From the NCBI GenBank assembly GCA_029449235.1, contig JANATG010000002.1, positions 1,240,001 to 1,304,000 on the forward strand: a stretch of DNA of 64,000 bases, in the 5' to 3' direction. This stretch comes from Linnemannia schmuckeri. Taxonomy: Eukaryota; Mortierellomycota; Mortierellomycetes; Mortierellales; Mortierellaceae. Made by a program: the position numbers and the translations under genes. Positions 1 to 11,598 of the stretch are shown here, in pieces. The notes under the pieces are model-generated. The model was given only the letters and a program-made list of their open reading frames with translations, ran no database searches and was not told the origin of the DNA. Numbering within the stretch: position 1 is the first letter of the stretch; each line of letters starts with the position of its first letter.

Positions 1-524
1 GTCTGTTGGAGAGTGTTGTTGTTGTTGGAAGTGTCGTCGACCTGTCGTGAACTGGGCGGGTCGTCAGATGGAATGTAGGCCGTTAATGAATCCATCTTTG
101 AGGAGAATGCACAAAGTTAGGTGGACACTTTTTCTTTTTCCTTTCCCTTTTTCTCTCCTCTTGCTTCGCTCCACGAACCAAGCGACGAGACAACGGCAAA
201 ATGCTTTCCAGCAGTCACGCTACGTCGTTCTTAAAGGTTATTTATGTGCAGCATGGTGTGAGTATCGAGGAAAAAAGATGAATGAAAACTAACTATGTAA
301 AAAGCAATTGAGTGGGGAGGTTTAGTTGGATTGGGTTGAGAGGGTATGGTCGCTACCGTCCTTGACCCTGTCTTTACAAGAGCTGAAGGTCGTGGATGGC
401 CCACAGCAGCGACGACTGGATGTTCATGGGGAAAGTGGTCAGCAGCTGGAGACAAAGGGGCTGCAGGTACTCTGGCCTAAATGAGCAGTAAAAGGAATCA
501 GAATCGACATGGTCAGCTGCTTTG
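1..524. other. Left-edge stretch without a supportable gene
   Basis: This is the 3' flank of the BTB gene, which ends at 525 on the minus strand. Short open frames here are low-complexity and overlap on both strands. None shows a start context, splice pattern or family motif I can support. Confidence 0.5.
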
Positions 525-2627
525 TTATACCATATCTTCCTCCTCTTCAAAATAATTGCCCTGGCTGGAATTAAAACATCTGTACTCATACCTCATCCAT
601 GCGGGTTCTGTCTCAGCCTCGGCTTCTTCCTCGTCCTCATCTTCGTTCTCGGGCTCATGGATCGACGAGGCATCGTCCATGTCCTTGCGAGTACCGATAA
701 CAGATAGCGATCTTGGTGGGTCAGAGATCCGAACAACGCTGCTAACCATCGAACGGCGCTCGTCAGGGTCGTCAAACCGGCTGGAGACCTCGCTTCGGTG
801 GCCTTCCGAGAAGCTTCCCTTGATACTTCCAAATCCATCGTCACTTCTGCCCCCAGAGACCCTTGGGCTGACAATGTCGTCATCATCATCGCTGTCTTCC
901 TTGTTGTCCTCTGCCTCACCCTCATCCTCGTTCTGACCGCCAACATCCCCACGCTGCTCCATAATCTTCTTGCGCGTCTCCTCCAAAAGCTCTGCAAGGC
1001 GCTCCTCAATCCGATCAACGACTTCAAATGGTGATAATGGGGCGATCTTGGTGATCGAATCCATCAACAGCTGGATGAACTCTAGGTGGTGTGGGCGCTT
1101 GAGGGCCAACTCTAGGATCTGCCAGAAGAACTCCATCACCAATGTGGAGAGGGCAGGGTAATCTTGATGATGATGGGCGGCATTCGCGTCAGCATTCACG
1201 GACTTTGGTCGGGGCCGAAGGGGCGGCAGATCGGTCAGTGAATTGATGCCATACGAGATCATGTTCAACAGCGAACCCGAGGCGCCGGGGTTGCGGAAGG
1301 ACTCGAGAGTAGGGTCTTGGAAAGCATGAAGGAGACCATCGGCAATGTAGCTGACACCCTGTAGGTACACATCTCCGTCTGTTGCCGATGCAAACTCGCC
1401 AAAGGAGACATTGTTGTTTCGATCCGAGTTTTCGTCAACAGCGTCCTTGAGCAGAAGGATGATGAGCTCAAAGGGAGCCCTGATCTTAATCACTTGGTCC
1501 ATAAGCCACTGATAACCCGTTGAAAAGGCCACTCTGTAAAAGGTTACATCGTGTAGGGTGGCGGTCGACTTGCGCATGTCGTCGTCATCATCATCTTCGT
1601 CGTTGGGAATGGCATAGAACTCGCGAGTCCTCAATGGCTGCTGAGAGTTGTAGGCAGTGTAATGGTCAACCACATGGCGGAGAGCCTCGACATTTGTTGC
1701 TCTGCAGGGATGGAGAGGCAGGGAGGGGGCTCCCTTGAGGAGATAGATCGATTCTTGACCGCCTGGTGGGAAGATATACCCGGGACGCAGTTCAGAGAGT
1801 TGGACCTCGGCCATGCGGAGTTCGCGGAACTTTTTAGACCCATACAGGTTCCGGGCAATGGCAAGTTCGCAGTGGTCTCTGATCTCGACCTTGACGACGG
1901 CAACGCGACACATTTGCTGCAGCGCGTCTCGATCGAACCGGAGGATCGCCTGGTCGTCTTCACGGTCCTCTGCTCGCAACGACTTGGAGACCTTCTCTAA
2001 CAATTCGGGTTGGCTTTGGCACATCTGTGTGATCTCCTCCTGCAGCAATGCTGTTGTGGTGCCCTTGAGGACGAGACGGCCGGCCTGGCTCATGACGTCC
2101 AACCCACGGCGGAGTCGAGCGTCAAGAGAACTGGTCTGGAAATCGCGGTCTGAGCACCAGCTGCCTGTGTAGAGAAGACGGAGGGAGGACTCGAAGGCGT
2201 ACAGTTCCTGGGCATCCATGCATTGAATCTCGATCACCTGCGACCCCTGACTGTCGCACTCCTCCTGGAGAGTAATGGCCTTGTCGGCAAGATTGGTTTT
2301 TCCGGCAAGGAGGGCCGAGAAGACCTCGCTCTCCTTGGAAAGGATACGGGAGTGGAGGTGGAGCGACTTCTTAAAAGATCCAGGGACCTGGAGGATGACA
2401 GTAACATCGCTGTAAAGACCCTCCTCAAAAAGAACACGACTGGCACTGAGGTGTGGCATGGGAGTTGGAGGCGAGGGCAAGGGCTCTGGAGTCATGACAG
2501 GGCTCGAGAAGCCCTTTGGGCTGGAGATCCCCTTGGGACTGAGAAGGGTCGGTGAAGTGATGGTCAGGGCCGACAGCCTCTTTGAGGGGGGGAATGAGGG
2601 CAGAAATGAGCTGAACTCCCTGTTCAT
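525..2627 (-). CDS. BTB/POZ domain protein, 700 aa, single exon
   Basis: An uninterrupted frame of 700 codons. After a Ser/Pro-rich N-terminus (about residues 1-60) there is a BTB/POZ-like segment (about 65-185): 'LYSDVTVIL', then 'HLHSRILSKESEVFSALL', then 'ESSLRLLYTG'. This is the usual order of a BTB fold, which mediates dimerisation and often Cullin-3 binding. The middle and C-terminal parts (about 200-560) look folded and helical but match no family I recognise. The tail (about 570-700) is acidic and Ser-rich with runs of Asp and Glu. The start is the first Met of the frame. No intron is needed. A role as substrate adaptor or transcription-linked scaffold is only inference from the BTB domain. 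Confidence 0.85.
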   Translation of the reverse strand: MNREFSSFLPSFPPSKRLSALTITSPTLLSPKGISSPKGFSSPVMTPEPLPSPPTPMPHLSASRVLFEEGLYSDVTVILQVPGSFKKSLHLHSRILSKESEVFSALLAGKTNLADKAITLQEECDSQGSQVIEIQCMDAQELYAFESSLRLLYTGSWCSDRDFQTSSLDARLRRGLDVMSQAGRLVLKGTTTALLQEEITQMCQSQPELLEKVSKSLRAEDREDDQAILRFDRDALQQMCRVAVVKVEIRDHCELAIARNLYGSKKFRELRMAEVQLSELRPGYIFPPGGQESIYLLKGAPSLPLHPCRATNVEALRHVVDHYTAYNSQQPLRTREFYAIPNDEDDDDDDMRKSTATLHDVTFYRVAFSTGYQWLMDQVIKIRAPFELIILLLKDAVDENSDRNNNVSFGEFASATDGDVYLQGVSYIADGLLHAFQDPTLESFRNPGASGSLLNMISYGINSLTDLPPLRPRPKSVNADANAAHHHQDYPALSTLVMEFFWQILELALKRPHHLEFIQLLMDSITKIAPLSPFEVVDRIEERLAELLEETRKKIMEQRGDVGGQNEDEGEAEDNKEDSDDDDDIVSPRVSGGRSDDGFGSIKGSFSEGHRSEVSSRFDDPDERRSMVSSVVRISDPPRSLSVIGTRKDMDDASSIHEPENEDEDEEEAEAETEPAWMRYEYRCFNSSQGNYFEEEEDMV

Positions 2628-4489
2628 TGTGTATGGCTCGTTTCGTTGACGAATGGAGTGGGAGGTATTTTAAGGTAGAAAGAAAGGGGTGGTAAAGAGC
2701 GTTGAATACGAGTGAGAAGTGTGGTTTTAGAAAGAAGAGTGGAGTGAGTGGGGAGAGTGGAGAGAAGAAAACGAGAGAGGAAGGCAGGAGAGAAGTGGAA
2801 AAAGAAGTGAAAAGTGAGAAAGAAGGAAGAAGAAGATGAAGTGGAAGAAGAGGAGGCAAAGTGGGGCGAAATAAGAATGCGCTTGAAAAAGAAAAGGGAA
2901 CTCGTGGCAACTGAGCATTGTAAGTCTCGGTCGTGCGTGCGCCTGTGGCCATGTGCGTTGAAGAGAATACAAACAACAAAAACAAAAGAAAAAAAGGCCG
3001 ACAAAACAGTCTGTTCGTTGTAGTGCTGGTGGTTGGCTAGTCTTCTTTTTGCTTTTGCCTTCTTCCCCTCTGTCTGTTCGACTGTGTTTGTCTCTTGTCT
3101 CTGTAAACCTTGTTGTCGTATGCATCCTCTTGTACGACGGACCATGACAAACAAGAGACAGGGAACACAACACAGAAGAACCAGCAGACCAAGGGAGGAA
3201 AAAAGGAAAGAACCCCAAAGCAATGCAAGTGGAGCAGAGAGAGTGACCCACGGGAAAGAAAAAGGAGAAGAGGGAGCGATAACAATACCCTTCCTTTCCT
3301 CCCATCCTCCCATTCCCCCTCACCCTTCCCACTATGCATGTACCATTGGCATCATTGGGCAACTTTTTCTTTTTTTTTTAGCCATGCTGCTGAGTGTGTT
3401 GTCGAAACTGCTCCCGTGGAACACCGCTGTGTACTTGCGATTTCTCTCACCATGCCAATTGTTGCCTTGAGTGGCATAATATGTCTGCATCAAATCTGGT
3501 CCCGCCTTTTGTCCTGTAACGCCCTAGCCAACCAGGCGATCCAGTTCGATTCAATCCAACCAGGACTCACCTGAACATACCCATGCCACGATCGTAAACG
3601 GGATCAATGGCAATTAAATAGAAAATCGAACGAACATAAAGAGAAGGTGGTGGTACGGTCTGATCACATGGAAAACATAAGAAAAAAGAAAGAGAGAGAA
3701 GCATCTCCACATCCTCTTCTTTCGATAGTTGGGTCCAACGGGGAAAAGAAGAGGGAACAACTGGTAAAGTTTTCCTTCCAACTTTAGCTCAGATCAAGAT
3801 GAGATGGGCGCCTTTGCCTATCGTCGCTGAGTGGCGCTTTCTTTCCTCTCCTCCCTTCCTTGCCCCTATCCATTATTTTTTTTTCTTTCAATTGATCCTG
3901 TGCTCCCATGCCTGCCTATCCATGCATGGCTGTGTTGAACTCAAACCACGCCTCACTTCTTTTGATTTTTTTTCGATCATCTTGATGAGACAAAAAAACT
4001 TTTTGATTTTTGCCACCAACGTCCTCTGTTCCTGAGGTATAACAAGTGCGACTGCAAACGTATCCGGTGACGTTTTATGTCTGTGAGAGAGAGGGCGAGA
4101 AGAGTAACGGTGAGCTCGCAGTGGGTGGGCTGTGATCACATATTACTTTTTTGAGATTGAACTTTTTTCCCGCTCACTCTCTCTCCTTTTTATTTTATTC
4201 TGTCCGTCTGTCAGTCATTCACCCCACACCAGCAAACAAAGAAAAGAACGACAAACATACACAGTCCCTTCCCTCTTACTCCTCCATCACTTCTTCCTTC
4301 TACTTTCTCTCTGCTCGTCACTTTTCACGTCGCCTTCATACCCTCTCACTCTGATGACCATTTGAACCCATCCTTACCTTTCCCACTCGCATCTTCCCTC
4401 CACCTTCAACTCTCATACCTTGTAGTGGCCTTGGTCTTCTTTTTTCGCCTCTCGCTTCTCGCCCTTTGTGAAATAACAATATTCACAAT
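2628..4489. other. Divergent intergenic region between the BTB and KDM5 genes
   Basis: This 1.86 kb stretch lies between two divergently transcribed genes and should hold both promoters. It is strand-asymmetric: purine-rich on the plus strand near 2690-2900 and pyrimidine-rich just before the KDM5 start (about 4140-4440). Open frames here are low-complexity Phe/Ser/Leu or Lys/Glu translations of those tracts. I support no gene in it. Confidence 0.6.
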
Positions 4490-7400
4490 ATGATGAAACA
4501 GGCCAAACACAAGCCTGTCCAGGTCGCACACCACAAGGCCCCTGCTCTCGACCTCTCCACAGTCGCCACAACCGCCCCTCCAGAAAACCCGTCAACTCAC
4601 CCCCCAACACGGATCTTTGGTCTCGTCGAAGCGCCTTGCTTCTATCCAACAGCTGAACAGTTTACCGAGCCTCTCAAATACATCGAAAGTATCCGACCCG
4701 AGGCCGAGAAGGCCGGCATCTGCAAAATCATCCCGCCTGCTGGATGGAAACCAACATTTGCCCTTGATACTGAGGTAAACAACAGTGGCGAGGTTTTCAT
4801 GATAGACTGGATCGCTTCCTTTACAATCTCAGAAGAACTAACGAGAACGAGAGAAGAGAAGGCAAGGGTGGAAATGAAATGTTAACGAAGAGTAGATATA
4901 GTGACTTGGATACTCTTATCTTAAGGAGAGAAAAAGCGACCAATGCCATCGTTTTCTTTTGTTGCTGATTGTCCGACATGGATCAGCTATCCACCCTGTT
5001 CCTCAGATTGCGGTCTTCGTTTTCTAATAGATATATGTTGCATTATCCATAACAATAGGTCTTTCGCTTCAAGACCAGGATTCAAAAACTCAACAGCATG
5101 GAGGGCGAAACGAGGACCAATCTGAACTATCTGGAACAACTCTACAAATTTCACAGTCAGCAAGGACAGCCAGTCTTGAAGATCCCGCAGCTCGATAAGC
5201 GTCCGATCGATTTGTTTCGCCTCAAGAAGGAGGTTGCTGCCCGAGGAGGATACCAGAAGGTAGATCAACTCTGATGTGCTAAGCAAATGCAACAGTGTTT
5301 GCTCAGATTCTTAACCCTGCAATACGAAAAACAAACATCGCTAACCCTCCACTCATCCTTTACATCTATAGGTTACTTCAGGAAAAAAGTGGGCTGAAAT
5401 TGGACGAGGACTCGACTACACCAGGAAACAGTGCACATCACTCTCTAACGCCCTCAAATCGGCATATATCAAAGTCATCCTTCCATATGAGATTTATCTT
5501 TCAAAACAAGCAAAGCATGCTCCCGAACCACCAAAGCATGCTCCCGAACCACCAAAGCATGCTCCCGAACTACCAAAGCAGGACGCCAAAAAAGAACCAG
5601 TCGATACTTCTTCCAACGGCAAACGAGCGAGTCCCAGTATACCTCTAACAACCAATCTCGCCCCGGAAACTCGAAAATCGAAGCGCATCAAAAAGGATCC
5701 AGTCTCTTATGCAGGCAAGTCTCGTCAAGTTAGATTTTTGCTACATGACGATTTAACTTTTCGTATTAATACTTTGCCACCAAAATTGAACCGAAACTGT
5801 AGATTCGGAACCTTCGTCGCCATCACATTCAGACAGGATGTCAAGTGAACCCGGATCCGTTAAGAGGGAGGACACTGGTGAGGAATTATCGGATGTCTGC
5901 GAAATTTGTCACACGGAACGCGATCTGGACAAGATGTTGATCTGCGATGGGTGCGAGCTAGGATACCACATGTACTGCTTAACACCGCCGCTGAATAGCA
6001 TTCCAAAGACCGACTGGTATTGTGCCAAATGTCTTGTTGCAGGAGACGAATTTGGATTTGAGGAAGGCGAAGAGTACTCTCTCAGCAGCTTCCAGCAGAA
6101 ATGTAACATCTTCAAGAAAAATTGGTTCGAGAAGTCAGGATACACGGATGGGCGCGTGCCAGAGGATGCTGTCGAGCGCGAGTTCTGGAGGCTGGTGGAG
6201 AGCACATTTGAGACAGTCGAAGTTGAGTACGGCGCTGATCTTCATTCCACTCAACATGGAAGGTTTGTGAGGCTTTTTGTCATCACGCTAAGAAAGGGCA
6301 TGTCATATGAGTGTTGTAAGAAGTATGGATCTTAACGCTGCCCTTTTATACTTGAATTTTGATAGTGGCTTCCCGTCTCTGGAACGAAACCCCAACGACA
6401 AATACTCAACACATCCATCCAACCTCAACAACATGCCAGTTTTGCCAGAGTCGCTCTTCTGTCACATCAAGTCGGATATCTCAGGCATGATGGTCCCATG
6501 GCTCTATGTCGGCATGTGCTTCTCAACATTCTGCTGGCACAACGAGGATCATTACACCTACTCAGTCAATTATATGCATTGGGGTGAGACGAAAACATGG
6601 TACGGCGTCCCCGCATCGGACGCGCTCAAATTTGAGGACACTATGAGACGAGCTGTCCCAGAACTGTTCGAACAACAACCCGACCTGCTCTTTCAACTTG
6701 TCACCATGCTGTCCCCTGAACGACTTGTCGCCAACGGAGTCAAGGTTTTGGCCCTGGATCAACGTCCTGGACAATTTGTAGTCACTTTCCCTCAGGCATA
6801 TCATGCAGGATTCAACCATGGAGTAAGTGGCTCAATTGCCTGATCAATTTTAAGCCATTCGACAAAGTCTACAATACTTTAGAAATGATACTAACGTAGA
6901 CTCTTTATTTAAATAGTTCAACTTTGCGGAGGCGGTCAATTTTGCGCCACCGGACTGGTGCAAGTTCGGACTGGAATGTGTACAGCGGTACAAGGAGCAT
7001 CGGAAGCACCCAGTGTTTTCACATGACGAACTTATCCTCACGACTGCTTTGAATGACACAAGTATCGCTACAGCGTACTGGCTGAAGGATGGTATACAGG
7101 ACCTTTTCGATCGGGAGACCTCTCAGCGGCGCAACATCAAAAAAGAATATTCAAACATCAAGATCTCCGTGGAAGAGGCTGATCGGCCAGAGGAAGAGGT
7201 TCAATGTCTTCACTGTAACACCTACATCTACCTTTCTCAGATCGGATGTCAATGCCAGACGAAGGTCGTATGCCCCGACCACATTTCCGAGGTATGTTTG
7301 CTGAAATCGAGTGAATTTGTTGTGTTGTTTGTTTTTCAATGAAGCCGAGTCTAACATTTTTTGAATTTCATTGTGTGATTTAGCTCTGCAAATGCGACTC

Positions 7401-10400
7401 ACCCAAGCGATTCTTGCGTCTGCGGTACTCAGATGATCGCCTTAAGGAGATTCGGGACAAGATTGTGGAGACAGCTGCGATCCCTGATGCATGGATTCAG
7501 AAGTATAGGTCTATGATGATGGAAGCTCGCACGCCATCTTTGAAACTCCTTCGCTCCCTCCTCGCCGAGGCCGATCGTATTCCTTTTCCTATTAAGGAGG
7601 CTGGTCACTTGCGAAAATTTGTGGCCGAGGCAAATGACTGGGTCGAGGCGGCAACCAAAGTTTTGGTTCGTAAGCACCATCAGGGTCGCCGACTGTTAGA
7701 GAGAGCTCACGGCACAAGCGGGAAGCGACTGGAAGATCTTCAGGATATGCTTCGCAGAGTGGAAAGAATGAGGTTTGATTGTCCTGAAATCAAGCAGCTG
7801 GAGGATTCGATCGATACCATTCTGGAATATCGCGACGACGTTCGAAGGGCACTCAACAAACCCGAGCATGACCTTAACGAGTGTCGGGAACTGTATGAGA
7901 TCGGCGTTTCGATGAACATTGGCATGGACGAGATCGACCAGCTGGAGACGATTGTCAAAGACCTCATATGGATTGAGCGAGCTCATGCCAAGGGCGCCGA
8001 TACGGAAGACTACCACCTGATCTGTAGTCTCGTTGCGGATGCTCGCAAGAGCGGTGTGTCACTGTCGAACCCGCTTCTGAAGGATCTCATCGAGAAGGAG
8101 GAAGAGGGGCGTTTTTGGGAGGAAAAGGCTCAGGCAGCGTTGAACAGGAACCCAGTCGACTTGGCAGAGCTGCAAGACGTCATAAGAAGTGGCCAGGACA
8201 TTCCTGTATCAAGGGCAATTCTCTCCAAGGCAGAGCACCTTTACAACAAGTCGGTGGATTGGGCTAAGTCTTCGGATCAGCTGGTGGAACGGAGCGGCGA
8301 ACCAGAATATGAGGACCGGCCATCCGTCTCCGAGTTAAAGCGCGCATTGAAACTTGCGGAAACGGTCCCAATTGAGATTGCTCACAAAAGCATGTTTGAG
8401 GAAGAGTCCAGAAAATTCGACGACTGGATGGCTTGGACTCAGTCGCTATTCTTGCAACCAGGTTCCAGGAGGTCTTCAGGATTTGAACTGGAAGAGTCAT
8501 TGGAGGACCTGAAGGAGAATGTGCAGACATGTACGATGGAGGAGAAGATTCCGCCGATACTGGTTACAGCGAATGGGATATTGGAGTCTCAAAAGGCTGA
8601 CAAAATCAAGAATGGCGCAGGATATACAGTAGCACCCGATGTCGAGGCGGAGGTTGGATTCGTTCAGCCCACCAGCAGACCTTCCGTGGAAGCCATCGGA
8701 GCACCACCTGCGGAGAATGGAAACGCCGAGTCCCCTCACCGATCCTATGAGGCACCCTTGACAGCGGAAGAGGTTGCCCAGATCTCCAACCTGGCGACCA
8801 AAACCCTTTTGTACTCCAAATCAGAGACCATGGATCCGGATCGCGAAGAACCAATCTACTGTCTGTGCAGGAACCCAGAGTCTGGAATGATGGTGGAATG
8901 TGATGAATGTCACGAGTGGTACCACGGCACTTGCGTTCGCGTCACCAAACGGGAGGCTAGCTTGAAATCGAACTACATCTGCCCGGTCTGTAACTTGAGC
9001 CTTGTCATCCGACGCGACCGACCCCGCCCCACATTAGATGAGCTCGCGAGGTGCTTTCATGAAGGACAGAGTCTCCGATTTTACACTCCGGAAGTCCCGC
9101 TCTTGGGCGAGATTTTTGACCTGGCAGCACGGTTTCAGCAGAGGGTCGACAGGTTTTTGCACTACAAGCCTATTATGGAGGATGACATTGGACAAGTCAA
9201 GGCGTACCTTCGGAAGATTGAGGGCATGGACATTGAGCTTCGAGAAGAGCGAGAGGCACTTCGTGGCCATGTTCTTCGACTTTGCCCCGATTCTATGCCT
9301 GCTCCTGTGGTGATGTTGTCCAACTACCCGACGGCCCCTCCCATGTCGACCATCACCAACCTCTGTCTCTGCCGCAAACCGTTTGTCGAGATTGAAGCAA
9401 AAGGAAACGATGGCGCTGTTCTGGTCCAATGTGGAGGCTGTCAGGATTGGCACCACATTCACTGTGTGGGTCTTCACTTGGAGCAGGCACAGCGACTTAA
9501 CAGGTTCTACTGTCCCGTCTGCACCGTGCTGAGAAAGAAGACGTATCAGTACGGCGCGCTTGAGTACCACGACGAAGGTAAGGAATTAACACTAACCATG
9601 CTATATGTCACATTTCATTAACATATTTTGAGCCTTTTTGCTGACTTTGCTTTTTGTACTTTTATTCTCAATAGTTCAAGCAAGAGCGGCTGAGCGGATC
9701 CAGTACAATAAGGACCAGGCTGAGCTTCGTCGGAAGCGACGAAAGTCAAGCAAAGATGGGCCTGAGTTATCGGCTATTGCACACGCAGCAGCAGAAGGCG
9801 ACCAGGGGGCTGGACCAAAGTCACCAGTGGTAACATTGCCTGGCCCAGTTGAGGAAAGGAAGAAGCGACCTTACAAGAAGCGTGATCCTCAAGCGGACAA
9901 TAGCGACAAGCCCAAACCGAAACGCCGAAAGTCAATTGTCCAGTCGATGCACGCAGCTGAAACCAATGGATCGATGTCACAGTCACCCTCTACGCCGGGT
10001 TCTGGGTCCGGATCAACGGCAACCCCCGTCCTTCCATCCTTCAGTGAAGGATTCCTGTTGCCCCATGATAGGCGTCCTCATGACCGCCTTCCCAGCCTCC
10101 ATCAGCATCACCCGCACGACCCACCTCCGCCCTCTCACCCTCATGGACCACCGCCGCAACAGCACTCTTCATCTCGGTCGCATCCTCCTCTACTTCAGTC
10201 TCATCACCCTTCATTGTCTCATCCCTCGCAGCCGTCTCACTCACGCTCGCATTCTCATTCTCGCCCACACCCGCCAACGCCACAGCAACAGCAACAACCA
10301 CATCCTCATGCTCATACTCATGTTTCTCACCAGCACCAGCAACACACTTCCCACTCACATCCTCACCCCTCTCATCAGCATTCGCAGCAACAGCCGCCGC

Positions 10401-11371
10401 CACATCATTCGCATGCGCACGCGCATCCTCACTCTCACCAAACGGCGCCATATCCGCGCTCGAGCCAGCATCCAAGAACAGGAGGATCTCACTCGATGTC
10501 GCCTCATTATCCGCACTCGCACGGACCACCCCACTCGTCTCACTCTCATCATCCGCCACCAACACAATCATCGAGATACCACGCGCCACCGCTACAGCAG
10601 ACGTTATCGCAGTCCCACCAGCGATATGGACCTCCAACTTCTGGTTCCAGCCCGCACTTGCCTCCATACCCGCCTCCATCCAGGGATCACGTCCAACTGG
10701 CGCCAATTCATGGTAGACCACCCCTGACGCCTCCTTCGCCTCACTCGCATTCTCCTTCAAGCCATGAACGCACGAGTTTGCCACCCTATAATAGCAGCGG
10801 TGGTAGAGGCAGAGTTGATGGTGGCAGCGATGGAAGGGATTCAGCGCACTATGCACCTGTTCAGCATAGCCATGCACCTGTGCAAGGTCATTACCCTCCA
10901 CCCCCGTCTCATACTTCGATGCATCATCATCATCAGAGAGGAACCAGTGAGCACCATCTGCACCCGCACCAGCACCAGCAGCCGCATATGCTTCCTAACG
11001 ACCATCATCACCCGCACTCGGTGCCGCCGCCTTCCCTCAGCAGCCATCATCATCGATCGTCTCACCATCCGGGATCGAGTCCCAATGGCGGGTACAGCAG
11101 TCGTGGAGGTCCACCTCCACCATCTCATGGTCCACTCCCGCCTGTTCTCCCACCACCACTCAAGCAGCAACAACAGTTAATGCGAAGCGGTGGCGGTCCC
11201 AGGCCACCATCATCTTCGTCGTCGTCGTCGTCGGTCCAGCATGTCTCTCGAGATCATGACTCTATGAGATCGTCGCAACATCAACACGGTCGTGGGTACT
11301 CTTCTCAACTGGATAGGGGCAGTGGTGTCGATACCGAATCGGATGACGAAATCTCCGCCACGGTCCTCTGA
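4490..11371 (+). CDS. KDM5: KDM5/JARID1-type histone H3K4 demethylase, 8 exons, 2003 aa
   Basis: Exons 4490-4774, 5059-5259, 5372-5714, 5803-6262, 6366-6822, 6917-7291, 7384-9577 and 9675-11371 join to 2004 codons in one frame. Domain order is that of KDM5 (Lid2 in fission yeast): JmjN in exon 1, ARID across exons 2-3, PHD1 (about 306-356), JmjC (about 450-590), C5HC2 zinc finger (about 675-712), a helical PLU-1 region (about 720-1050), PHD2 (about 1195-1246) and PHD3 (about 1367-1425). The Fe(II) ligands are visible: H488 and E490 in 'CWHNEDHYTYSVNYMHWGE', and H576 in 'HAGFNHGFNF', which is rebuilt across intron 5. Such enzymes remove methyl groups from H3K4 in the nucleus using 2-oxoglutarate and oxygen. 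The C-terminal ~560 residues are His/Pro/Ser/Gln-rich and probably disordered. Intron 3 is GC-AG. The start is the first of two adjacent ATGs. Confidence 0.95.
5512..5574 (+). repeat. In-frame 21 bp minisatellite, 3 copies
   Basis: Three consecutive 21 bp units lie in KDM5 exon 3, directly after the ARID domain. They encode KHAPEPP, KHAPEPP and KHAPELP. The first two units are identical and the third differs at one base. Copy-number change would keep the frame and alter only the linker between ARID and PHD1. Confidence 0.9.
5715..5802 (+). other. GC-AG intron (KDM5 intron 3)
   Basis: The donor reads CAG|GCAAGT and the acceptor TGTAG|AT. Only this GC donor keeps the phase: one base remains from exon 3 and two are supplied by exon 4. 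The GT four bases further on gives the wrong phase. An AG|GCAAGT context is the usual one for natural GC-AG introns of the major spliceosome. Confidence 0.85.
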
Positions 11372-11598
11372 GAACCCCTTTGTTCAAACAAAAAATAAGT
11401 CGGAGTTGTGATAGCTTGTTCTTAACTTTTGTAAAAAGCACCATAGTTTGAAAACACGTAACTATTCTCTCAGTGTCTATTCTCTATCTATTCACTCCAT
11501 GTACTAACTCTTTTTATCGCAATAATAATAATAATTGTTTTCAGTGCGTTTCAAGAAATGGAAAAAAGGCTTTATTTTTCGCTTTAGTCCTTCCTCGA
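11372..11598. other. Convergent 3' ends of KDM5 and the MedA-type gene
   Basis: Only 227 bp separate the two stop codons. The stretch contains an (AAT)n run near 11521-11535 and several AATAA-like motifs that could serve 3' processing on the plus strand. The untranslated tails of the two mRNAs probably overlap. Confidence 0.6.

Noticed and set aside
10041..10901. 286-codon minus-strand frame opposite KDM5 exon 8
   Set aside because: It is a shadow of the His/Pro-rich repeats, giving an artificial Ala/Glu/Val-rich translation.
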